Part shown: positions 1 to 9,292 of the stretch, one piece after another | Numbering within the stretch: the stretch's first letter is position 1 | Layout: each line of letters starts with the position of its first letter | Assembly (NCBI GenBank): GCA_000222875.2 | Contig: AFRD01000113.1 | Location: 1-64,000, forward strand | Length of the DNA stretch: 64,000 nt | Direction: 5' to 3' | DNA from: Periglandula ipomoeae IasaF13 | Lineage: Eukaryota; Ascomycota; Sordariomycetes; Hypocreales; Clavicipitaceae | Position numbers and translations under genes: made by a program | Notes under the pieces: model-generated | What the model saw: the letters and a program-made list of their open reading frames with translations, nothing else | The model's database searches: none | What the model was told of the DNA's origin: nothing

Positions 1-55
1 CACACAATGATATTCTAGTTCTGGCAATATTCCTCGTCCGGACTAGATTCTCAAG

Positions 56-372
56 ATGCATCCTCATTTACATCGAAAAACGCCCTGGGTATGCTGTCAT
101 CCGGCCATTTATACATGCGTGGAAGCGCAACCGTTCATCTTCAAAACTAACCTCGAATACTACTATTAGCGTGCGAAGAAATCATCGCCGCCTTGGAAGA
201 TTGCCACAACAGGGGATTCATGCACAAGGCGACAGGCGGATGCAACGATATCAAGGAGAAAGTGAACCAATGCCTCCGAGTCGAGCGAACCAAGTTACAG
301 GCAGAGAATCGCCAGGCTGCGAGAGCGAAGCGCGATAGAATCAAGGAGGAGCAGAAGGCTTTGGGGCTGTGA
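56..372 (+). CDS. CMC2: CMC2-like twin-CX9C COX assembly protein, apparent 1-nt frameshift in exon 1
   Basis: Exon 2 (170-372) encodes CEEIIAALEDCH, then GGCNDIKEKVNQCLRVER and a basic tail. This is the paired-cysteine helix-loop-helix of Cmc2, a mitochondrial intermembrane-space factor for cytochrome c oxidase assembly. Exon 1 starts at 56 (MHPHL, the family's N-terminus) and ends at 88 before GTATGC. The intron is 89-169, with an AACTAAC-like branch site near 148. The family residues after MHPHL-H (SKNAL) are readable only in the +1 frame (73-87), so one base seems to be missing near 71-73 (CATCG where CATTCG would restore phase). The alternative is a weak donor at 96 (GTCATC), which keeps frame but gives an atypical N-terminus. 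The gene is convergent with the TMEM14-like gene. Family call strong; exact start model uncertain. Confidence 0.72.
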
Positions 373-654
373 TGGTATTTGACGCTGCTTCTTGCAGCAA
401 TCATTTGTCACTTGTACACTTGACGATGCGATTCTGCTCTTCTGGATTGATCTATGCGATCACACAATGACGGGAAAATATCACAACTGGCATTTTGGCG
501 CGAAAGGAATAGTCACGAGAACGTATGCACAGATTCAGGATACCGACAAATTTGTACAATATGTAATGATTTCATGATATGGGTAAAAAGTACTGGCAAA
601 ACCACATCTCTGTTACACTTGATGTTCCTTTGTACAGAATATCTCTGCGATACA

Positions 655-1098
655 TTACAGCTTCTGCTGGTAAGCCTTGCCGAAGGTGAAAAGACCAAAA
701 GCGGACAAGACACTGAGCAGAACGGGGACAGGCTTTCTCAAGCGAATAGCTCGAGGGATAGCCGATCCTCCAAGGACGATTGAAGCCAGGAGGCTCAGCT
801 CAACGCCGTAGGGCTGGCGGTTTTGGATGCGGTAGCCGCCGAGTCCATCTTTTTCGCAATGCATTAGTTCAGACTGCGGAATGCGACAAGGCGAGAGCCG
901 GAGCATGGGCAGCACTTACAGAGAACACCGACCGCAGTTCCGGCAATAATAGAGGGCATTGATCGCGTCTTCATGTAGCCCATGATGCCGCCGCCGGCAG
1001 TGAGGGCGGCGAGCGCGTATGATGAGGTATCAAGTTGCGGCTATGACGATGTCAGTTACTCTGGAGGATGTGAAGTGATCATGCGAGATACGCACCAT
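655..1098 (-). CDS. TMEM14 (UPF0136) family small membrane protein
   Basis: Three exons: 1098-1096 (just the ATG), 1040-920 and 848-655, giving about 105 residues. Introns are 1095-1041 (GTGCGT...ATAG) and 919-849 (GTAAGT...AAAAG). The protein begins MPQLDTSSYALAALTAGGG and has GTAVGVLYGLGGYRIQ, ASIVLGGSAIPRAIR and a final hydrophobic helix ending GKAYQQKL. That is the glycine-rich, four-helix TMEM14 pattern at the usual length. Human members act in the mitochondrial inner membrane (TMEM14C in porphyrin transport); the fungal role is not established. The start codon stands alone on its exon, so the start was chosen by splicing, not by the longest frame. It shares a divergent promoter with OST2. 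Confidence 0.82.
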
Positions 1099-1485
1099 GT
1101 TTATGAGTAGTTCCCGAATCTTTGAAAGTACAATTCAGCGGTAATTGCGACGTCCGGTGATTCCTGAATCAGTATTTGACGGTGACGATTCCAAATGACT
1201 TCGTCGATAGGCTATTCATGGGAGGAAGAGCTACACCCGAACCACTTCGGCCTCGGACCTGATGACATCGGTGGGTCGAACCAGAATATTCCCCACCACA
1301 GCAGATCTGCTCTGGTGCTTGCACTCTCCAAGCCCCTCCTGACGTGTCCATCTTGAAAGACCCCAGCCAGCCAACGTCCGAAACCACACTCATCAAGCAC
1401 GACGAAATACCAACGACGACATCTCCCCCCAATTCCACCCCAAATCACTCCCATCCGCAGCAAAACCGAGATTCCACAATCAAAT
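1099..1485. promoter_or_regulatory. Divergent promoter between the TMEM14-like gene and OST2
   Basis: The 387 bp lie between two start codons pointing outward. The OST2 side (about 1360-1485) is rich in C and A, typical of a fungal 5' leader. No TATA box or gene is seen. Confidence 0.5.
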
Positions 1486-2106
1486 ATGGCTCCCAAGAAG
1501 AACGCCCGCGACAGACCTACCACGCCAACGCCCCCCGTCGTTCAGGAGGCTGCTCCCGTTTCCACCCCAGCCAAGACCAGCACAAAGAGCGCCCGCGCGA
1601 ATTGGGACGATGTCCTCCTCAATATCTACCAGCATTACCTGAAGGAGACACCCCAGCGGACGAGGCTGATTGATGTGTTTCTGTTTTTCCTCGTTCTCGT
1701 CGGCGGTCTGCAATTCGTGTACTGCGTTCTCGCGGGCAACTATGTATGCACTTCTCACTATCGCCTCAAATTTCCACAACGTTAACACCCGTATAGCCAT
1801 TCAACGCTTTTCTTTCCGGTTTTTGCGCTACAGTTGGCCAATTCGTCTTGACGGGTTTGTTTGCTCCTATAATGTTTCGATACGTTCGTACGGCGTGGCT
1901 AACATGGCGTGTAGTGTCTCTGCGAATACAGACTACTGCTGCGAATAAGAGTGATTTCCCTGCCGTTTCTCCCGAGAGGTAATTTAAACGATGGTCCAAA
2001 TACCCGTTATGATGAGCTTTATGCTAATACTGAGATCAGGGCGTTCGCCGACTTTGTTGTTTGCAGCCTGATTCTGCATTTCTTCTGCGTCAACTTTATC
2101 AACTGA
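1486..2106 (+). CDS. OST2: OST2/DAD1 subunit of the oligosaccharyltransferase complex
   Basis: Four exons: 1486-1743, 1797-1854, 1915-1978 and 2040-2106, 148 residues. All junctions are GT-AG and phases agree. The N-terminus is a Pro/Ala/Lys-rich cytosolic stretch. The conserved core follows: LLNIYQHYLKETPQRTRLID, a first membrane helix (VFLFFLVLVGGLQFVYCVLA), GNYPFNAFLSGF, a second helix (GQFVLTVSLRIQ) and a C-terminal helix ending FCVNFIN. Family knowledge: DAD1/Ost2 is a small essential subunit of the ER complex that transfers Glc3Man9GlcNAc2 from dolichol-PP to Asn-X-Ser/Thr. Convergent with GRH1, 212 bp apart. Confidence 0.95.
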
Positions 2107-2318
2107 GCGAGCTTATGCCATTGGAAGGGAATGGGATTCGATGGGGGTGACCAAGGAACGTCATTGTAGAAATATACAAAGATGCGATAAAATGTATGAT
2201 ACGGAAGAAATAAAATTCACGATAGAGTCGCATTTCACAAGATACGATATTCGGCATGGTGGTTGGGCTAAAAAGCAATTCAATTCGTGCAGCACGTATG
2301 TCGTTACATGCCATTTCG

Positions 2319-3486
2319 CTAGCCTTCCTTCTGCTCCGGACTCGCCTCTGTCTTGGGAGAACCTCCTGCCTTTGGCGGTGGAGGTACTCCAGATCCCTTG
2401 CTCGAAGGGGCGTTGTCCGCGTCCCTGCTCTTCTCCTCCTCTTTGAAATAATCATCCATGAAGTTGTTATTTGCGCCGTGCTGTCTATCTTTCTTCTTGG
2501 CGGCGGATCGAGGCGGAGGTGGGGTTTTTGAATCCGACGAGACCAACTGCGCTGGTACAAGATAGTCGCCTCCTGCCGCTGGCACCGGTGCCTCTGCGGG
2601 TACAAATGCTGATTGTTCATTGTTCGCTACGCCGTCAAAAATGGTCTCGCCAGGAGCATTAACCGGCTCGCTCAACGGGGCCGGCAAGCGGTGCAGCGCA
2701 CCGTAGCCCAGCACACATCCTAGAGCTCCCTCACCTCCCCAGCCTCGGCTAGGGTGTATCGTCACTTCTCTTGTCACGTTGTATTCGTTGTTGTATACAA
2801 ATAGTCGCAGCGGTCGACCGATGTGGTCTTCAACTAGTTCACCGAGGGCACTCTCGCCTTGTAACGAACCCTCTGGGCTGCCGAGGATGTAGTCGCTGTA
2901 CGGTAGGAGGCCGCCTTGGTCGGCTGGAGACTTGGCGGCGACATCGAGGACGTGCCAGATGTTTGCGGCGAGTGCGATCGGTGAATACTGGAGTGTCAGA
3001 CCGAGAGATGCTATGTCTGCGGGAACGGAGGCGTGCAGTTCCCTCGTCCGTTGGCCCTAGCAATTGCATCATGGTCAGTTTCCATGGAGTCTTCAGGACT
3101 GGTTTCCCTTTCGCAAGCTGTTTTGAGTATGTAAACCTACCTTGGCATTCCAAAGGCCTAGGGATACACTGCCACCAGCGCAGTTGCGAACCTCTTGTGC
3201 AAAGAGAGAGGGATTAGGATCTTCCTAGATAGAAGGCAGCCCGCGGGAGTGGGCATTGATGTCAGATTTGAATACGCTCTTTGGAACTCTTATATAGATG
3301 CGGGAGTGCTGTTTTGCGTACAATTGGACGGCCGTTGATGCCGACGATAAAATCAAACCAAGGCTCGACTGCTAGTTCGAGATTGGTATTGCGCAGGACT
3401 TGGAAACCAAAGGACCCTTGCTCGTTTCGTCGCTGGGGCTGGTCACCGTCCAGACGGGACATGAACCGGTTGAGGGCGTTGAACAT
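2319..3486 (-). CDS. GRH1: GRASP-family Golgi reassembly stacking protein (Grh1)
   Basis: Three exons: 3486-3322, 3224-3141 and 3056-2319, about 328 residues. Introns are 3321-3225 and 3140-3057. Residues 1-12 (MFNALNRFMSRL) form an amphipathic helix like the membrane-binding N-terminus of yeast Grh1. The first GRASP-type PDZ covers about 20-115 (GSFGFQVLRNTNLELAVEPW, DFIVGINGRPI, LFAQEVRNC, SLGLWNAKGQRTREL). The second covers about 116-215 (IWHVLDVAAKSPADQGGLLP, DYILGSPEG, RPLRLFVYNNEYNVTREV, GALGCVLGYGALHRLP). The rest is a Pro/Ser/Lys-rich regulatory tail. Role: Golgi/COPII-vesicle tether and unconventional secretion factor. It shares a 407 bp divergent promoter with TGS1. Confidence 0.93.
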
Positions 3487-3893
3487 GGCTGTCGCGTAGG
3501 CGGCTAGCTCATCTAGATCGGTCTATTTCTGAGTGCTTCGTATCTTCTATGGAATCAAGAGAGGCTGGTGTCCGTGTGGGCTGTGGCTGGCAAGGTGGTA
3601 CTTTGAGGTATGGTGTATGTCGTGTGAAGCTATCGCAAGCTGTCCAGTCCCAGTAGGTCCAGCTCGAGAGCCGCAGGCGTGGAAAGTGCTCTAGCGCCAC
3701 AACAGCGCTAGCGCGGGGCCTGTGGGCAGCCTGTGCTGGGCCTATAATTTTTCTTCTGGGGAGCAGAGAGTGAAGAGCATCAATGAGAAATCATCAAAAT
3801 TCACACCAAACAAGTCCAAATCAGATTAACAATCCAAACAGCTCCCAACCCGCCGACTTTGGGCAAATAGAGACAGCCTTAATTTAGCGCTGG
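3487..3893. promoter_or_regulatory. Divergent promoter between GRH1 and TGS1
   Basis: 407 bp between outward-facing start codons. The TGS1 half is A-rich (about 3775-3860). The GRH1 half contains a GC-rich patch, AGCGCTAGCGC (about 3705-3716). No gene is seen. Confidence 0.45.
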
Positions 3894-4910
3894 ATGCTCT
3901 CTCTCATCAAGATAGGAAGCACCCTTGAGCCGCACATCCCTACCATATCAACCAGCTACGCCCTCGAGCCAGCAGACAAGTTTCCGCTTACAGACGAATG
4001 CAAGCACTACGAGGACAAACACCAAGTGCCGTGGGATATCCAAAAGTGAGATCTTTCGAGTCTCTGTTTCAAATTATGGTGCTTCAGCTTATTCGCTAAT
4101 TTTTTTAAAAGATATTTCTCTCAAAGATACTCTATATTCTCATGGTACGATGAAGGGGTATACATGACTGATGATGCCTGGTTCGGCGTAACTCCTGAAC
4201 CTGTTGCGAGGTGAGTTTTCCCAAAGCACCAAGATTCGTGCGTCATTCTTTTCCTTCCTTCACTTTTCAGTGGAAGTTCGGTATTCAGATTCTCGTTTAC
4301 GTCGTCGCATATCGGATTTTCGCCTTTACTGATTTGCGTAAGCCAAATTGCCCACGAAATGAGCAGCATAGACTCCTCAAAGGACATCCTCATCGACGTC
4401 TTCACTGGCGCAGGAGGCAACACCATCGCATTCGCCCTCAGCCAACGCTGGAAACGCATTATCGCCATCGAGCGCGACCCATCAACGCTGGCCTGCGCTC
4501 AGAACAATGCAGAGCTGTATGAGGTGGACCCATCGCTAATCACCTGGGTTCACGCAGACAGCTTCAACTACCTAGACTTATTATATAACCGACCAGAGGA
4601 ACTCCATCCAGATTTGCGGATCGACATGTCCAGGACGGTATTGTTCGCGAGCCCGCCGTGGGGAGGGCCAGGGTACAGCACTGACGAGGTGTTTGACCTG
4701 AGTAGCATGCAGCCCTACAATCTGGAAAAATTGCATAAAGCATATCGTCAGATGGACCATGTACTTTTCTTACCGAGAACGAGTGATATTCGACAGATTG
4801 CAAAGCTGGCTCCGGATGACGATAGGAAGATTGATGTTGTACAGTATTGTATGGAGGGAGCGAGCAAGGCTATGGCCGCATATATCCCAGCTTGTACATC
4901 ACAGTCATGA
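3894..4910 (+). CDS. TGS1: Trimethylguanosine synthase (snRNA cap hypermethylase)
   Basis: Exons 3894-4045, 4112-4210 and 4343-4910 give 272 residues with consistent phases. Residues 51-83 read KYFSQRYSIFSWYDEGVYMT then WFGVTPEPVA, the family's N-terminal module. The SAM-binding motif DVFTGAGGN is at about 102-110, IAIERDP follows as motif II, and the catalytic SPPWGGPGY is at about 187-195. Known role: Tgs1 converts m7G caps of spliceosomal snRNAs, snoRNAs and telomerase RNA to m2,2,7G in the nucleus or nucleolus. The length suits the compact fungal form, without the metazoan N-terminal extension. The start is the first in-frame ATG preceding the core. Convergent with the amidase, 183 bp apart. 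Confidence 0.94.
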
Positions 4911-5093
4911 TTCAGTCAGGTAAGGCGAGGTGTTGGTGGAAATGGAACCAATGTATTGTTGTTTATAGAAGGCTTACGTGTATCGCTCAGAAGTCTATTA
5001 CATGAATGCAAAATATGTCAAAGCCAGATGTCACGATCCCATGATTCCATCTGGTCAAATTGAGAAGCCGGTCAGTGAAGTGAGAGAAAACAC

Positions 5094-6731
5094 TCACTGC
5101 TTTCCGACCACATCCTTCAACTCTGTCTTGGGCTTCAAGTATGGGCGAACCTGTTGGCGGACCTTGGATTTTTGTTCAAACGAATAGGCAATTTCGATCA
5201 ATGTCTCTTCACCAAAGGGTCTACCAGCGAAGCCGATGCCGAATGGCAGATTAGGCGCAGTCGCATTCAAGTTGCCGAATCCATTCTTGGTCACTGCCGT
5301 ACCAGCAGGCTGCTTGCCCAAGGGAACCGTGATGATCGGGCTGCCGACAATGGCGGGGGCTGAAAATATGTAATCCGTTGGTACGACGACAGCGTCCAGA
5401 GTGTTGTTCTTCAGGGCGCCTAGAATTCCCCTGGGTCCGGCATTGTAAATCTGCTTGGAGTAGTTGCCCCAGAACTGAGGGGATGTGTTGTCAAAGCCCA
5501 GCGCCAGCGCATTCTCCCAAAGTTTGGTGCCTCGTCTCGGGTACTCTTCTTTCGGAGTTGACTGTGTGAAGTCCAGAACTTGTTTCAAGTTCTTCACGTT
5601 GGCCGGGTTGACTCGCAACAGCTCCAGGTAATTCTTTCGAAGATCGGTGATGAAGTCACCATTGAGGACTACGTTGTACTCCGACCCGTTCACGAGCTCA
5701 CTACCAGGCATATCGATGTCGCGAACAATGGTTGCACCAGCCGATTGAAGCGTCTGGATGGCTGCGTTGAAAGCCTTGAATACCGGGTTGTTCTCAGCTT
5801 GGGCGTCTGAAACTGAAAATCCTCGAGGCACACCAAGTCTCTTGCCCCTCAGACCATCCTCCTTGCAGGCTGCAACATAGTCGGGAAGCTTGCCGTCCTT
5901 GAAAGGAATGGCCGAGGTGTAATTGTCCTTCTTGTCGGCTCCTGCGATAGCCGCCAGCAGATAAGCGACATCCTTGACCGTTCTTGCCATGGGGCCAATG
6001 GTATCCTGGTGCTCAGAAATGGGGACCACGAGGTACCGGGAGGTAAGGCCAACACTTGGCTTAATTCCAACAAGGTTATTCACGTTGGACGGCGAGATGA
6101 TGGAACCATCGGTCTCGGTGCCAAGCGAAGCCCAAGCCAACCCGATGGACGAGGACACACCACTTCCTGACGAAGATCCAGAGGGATCCTGGCCAGGGAA
6201 GTAAGCACCCTTGGTTTGTCCGCCGTATGCAGTCCAACCGTTACTCGTGTTCACGCTCCTCCAATTTGCCCATTGCGACAAATTAGCCTTTCCAAGAATA
6301 ATGACACCCGCCTTGCGAAGCTTAGCAGCAACAGTGCTTTCCTCCTTGGTCACGGCGCCAACAAGTGCATAAGATCCGGCCGTGTTGTTCATCTTGTCGA
6401 GAGTGGCGATGTTGTCTTTGATGAGGACCGGGATACCGTGCAGAGGCCCAGCTTTTTTGCCTTTCTTGCGCTGAGAGTCCATTTTGGCGACGATGAACAA
6501 TGCATCCGGGTTGATCTCATTGACAGGCCCCAAGTCGTTGGAGACCTCTTTGATTCGGGCAATTTAGGCCTTGGTCAGGTCCACGCTAGTGAAAGCGCCA
6601 GAGTCAAGTCCATGACGAAGCTCTTCCAGCGTGGCATCCAGAAGAGATGGGAACGAATTGGCCGTGATACCGAGGGGCAGCAGCGAGCATGCCAACCCCA
6701 AGGTGACTTTGAGAGCCGTCGAGATGATCAT
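5094..6731 (-). pseudogene. Secreted amidase-signature hydrolase with an in-frame stop at codon 56
   Basis: From the ATG at 6731 the frame encodes a signal peptide (MIISTALKVTLGLACSLLPL, about 1-24), then reaches TAA at 6566-6564 (codon 56), between VDLTKA and IARIKEV where relatives usually carry Tyr. Past it the frame is open to 5094: 546 codons in all, normal for fungal secreted amidases. Catalytic parts remain: Lys in PVLIKDN (about codon 105), the Ser-rich GSSSGSG loop (about 190) and GTETDGSI with the nucleophile Ser (about 210). The usual GGS is DGS here. No GT-AG intron could remove the stop. A downstream ATG at 6533 would make 479 residues without the secretion signal. TAC/TAT to TAA is a single change, so real pseudogene, recent allele or sequence error are all possible. 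Confidence 0.8.
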
Positions 6732-7554
6732 CTTGCACGAGAAAGTGTAGCTGTAAAACTGCCGCGGCCGCTGCCAGAAGTGAGATAGATTCATGACGGT
6801 TGAGAACGCAACGGTCGGCTTATATACTTTAGGAAGGTCTAGCTTAGATCGGCTGTGTCTTGGATTATCAATTCGCACTGTCTCTCGATGCCGAGCCAGC
6901 GCCGCATCGTCATGGTAGCGGCCCCAAGCGCACAGTGCGGTTCTTTTCTCACAGAACGGGCCTTGCCCTTTGGGATATGGAGTAATAAGCGTGATATTGT
7001 TACGTACGGTGAGATATCAATTGTGCACATAGATGATCCTTGTAGTATAGCCCTGGAAGCTTGGCCATGCTTTCAAAAGTTCCCACGATTTGGACGCTTT
7101 ATATGCTTACATGCATGATGCAGGCGCAGTCTGAACTCATGGGTCTGTTTCCCTTGAATCATGCCGAAACTGGTTCGATTTGCATCGCTTTGTTGTGGCT
7201 CAATCGTCCCAATTCCCCACTCGGACAATTCGTCGATCGCGTCGGCTACCATCGTGCTCATATGAACCGTCTTTAATCTCCGTGCCCATGGCCATGCAGA
7301 GTACAATTTCCTATTTGATGTCGGCTTGGCACTCGACAGACATGTCCGTGCTCGATTGGTGCGCGTGATTCTGCATGAAATCTGTCCACCCAAGCCACAC
7401 AGAAAGGACACCTCGCTGTCAATGACAAGCGTGGTGAACTACATAGACAGCTTAACGCAAACTGAGCCAGCAAACCGGTTCTGCGAACACACAACTCGTG
7501 AATTCCACATCATTCGAACAACCGTAGCTAGACAGCTGCTTGCAAGGCCTCAGG
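6732..7554. promoter_or_regulatory. Divergent intergenic region with a TATA box for the amidase
   Basis: TATATAAG (minus strand, 6826-6819) lies about 90 bp upstream of the amidase ATG, a plausible core promoter. The remaining about 700 bp up to the Hsp70-like start show no convincing gene. Confidence 0.45.
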
Positions 7555-8847
7555 ATGGTCAAATTAGTAGTGCGCTGCTCAGTTTTCGAAAGCGCAGCCT
7601 TGGCAACTGTTTTCTGGTTTATAGCTTATCTACCTTTCGCCATCTCGAGTGTAGTTGACCCTCGACCAGCCATTGGTTTTAGTCTCGGACAATCTTACGG
7701 GTAGGATGGTTTATTTGCTGCATTGCGATATACTGATTTCATAACCGTGCTCAGAACTGCGGTTGCGCACTTGTCGAATGGAACTGTGGTCAAGCTTGCC
7801 AAGATAGAGGGGAGTCCGAGCTACCAGGCGTTTTTGCAAAGCGAGCTGCAAAGGCAACAAGACCCTGGGTGGTATCATTCTCATGGTGAGATACGACGAG
7901 AAGCGCTAACAAGGCTATTGAAGGAATATACGGGACTTGGGGGACCGCATAGGCCAAAAATTCTCGCCGAGATGTTCATTGCGCTACGAACCGCATCAGA
8001 AGGGATTCTGGGTGCACCTCTGCCAGCGACAGTGGTCATCACCGCACCATACATACTCGCCTAGGGGTATGAAGAAACAGACCTGCACACAAGCCTCGTT
8101 GCAAAGGCACGGAAACTTGCGGGACTGAGCCATGTAAAGGTTAAGAGTATGGAACCTATCTATCTTAGCGAGGTGCACACTGTTCTTACGGCCCACGGTC
8201 ATAGGCTATGTCCAGATCTTTACTGTAACGGCCCTGAATGGACAAACGAAAACCTTCTTTTGCATGATTCGGTATAATTCATCAGGCGAGTATCCCCTCT
8301 TGGCCATGTGAAAGATCTGCTACTGACGCACATATTCAGCCTCACAAACCAGTCCTTATTTTCGTCATTTCACCAAGTAACTTGCTTCTTCTGGTCCTCT
8401 CCTGGTGCCCGTTTTTGGGAAATTAACCCTAGGTTTAGTTTAAACCAGATAGAGCAGGCAGGTGACCAGGAGGCGTTTTGGCGTGGGCTTTAGGAGTGCC
8501 TTAAGGTCCAAATTAGAAAAGATGCCCAGATACCTAATCCCTACCAAGAAGACTTCCTCGTAGTTATATCAGGCGAGGCTGCGAATAACCCAGACTTCCT
8601 TGACACGATCAGACGGATGATAGTAAATATAAAAAGAGACCCAATATATAGGGTTAGAAAGGCTAAAATAACTCCCAAGATGGAAATGCTAATTTCTAAA
8701 GATCCATCGTACGCGGCTGCCAAGGGTGTCGCATTCAGTTAACGGACAAGAATGGATGATTCGTATTGCGATAATTGGTTTGAAAGAGAAGAGGGAAGGC
8801 AGAAGACGGGACAGGGAAGCGATCAAGAAAGTCGTGATGAACTATAG
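7555..8847 (+). pseudogene. Decayed ER-lumenal Hsp70-like ATPase gene
   Basis: The ATG at 7555 opens a hydrophobic leader (residues ~1-30, ending about LPFAISSVVDPRP), then AIGFSLGQSYG-TAVAHLSNG, resembling the Hsp70 phosphate-1 loop once intron 7701-7754 is removed. EIRREALTRLLKE and PATVVITAPYILA follow. TAG at 8062-8064 breaks the frame. A likely intron is 8272-8339, with TAA at 8424-8426 just beyond. From about 8410 another frame carries TAG at 8491-8493 and TAA at 8740-8742 around IPNPYQEDFLVVISGEAANN and DPSYAAAKGVAFS...RTRMD, typical C-terminal motifs of fungal Hsp70-like proteins. It ends ESRDEL-stop at 8845-8847, an HDEL-type ER retention tail. The leader plus RDEL point to a former ER-lumen chaperone-like protein. 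Several stops fit C-to-T change (CAG/CAA to TAG/TAA). Family assignment is by motif memory. Confidence 0.6.
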
Positions 8848-9292
8848 AATCAATGGATCGAGTCCCGTGGGGTAGATCTTTATACACAACTGGTATTTAA
8901 CGTAAGTTTTGTTGTATATATTTTATACCAACTTTAAAATTCAACGCATTTAACGTTTCGCTACCTAGGTATCAAGTCAGATGCTACCTATTTTTGCTAC
9001 AAGTGACGCCGAAGAAGGGCATGTCGTGGCCATCCGCTATAACCAAGAGGCCCCCCACTGAAAAAGCATCATGACAGCGCACATATGCGCGCACACAATG
9101 CAAAGCCCCAGCCAAATCCACAGTTGCCCGCAGCCTGGCCAATACCAGCACTTGGATTTTTTTCAATGCCGATATCCCAACTGAACATCTTGATTCTGAG
9201 GGAAGGTCTGTTGCCTATCTTATCTAGCAAACCTCTTCCTCGCGCAGCTCGCGTGTTCAGTTCGCTTCCTACATCAGGGACATATCTCAGTC
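8848..9292. other. AT-rich intergenic spacer
   Basis: The first half is AT-rich (about 8880-8960, repeated TATA/TTTAA). The second half is the presumed promoter and leader of the Kelch gene. No gene is seen. Confidence 0.4.
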
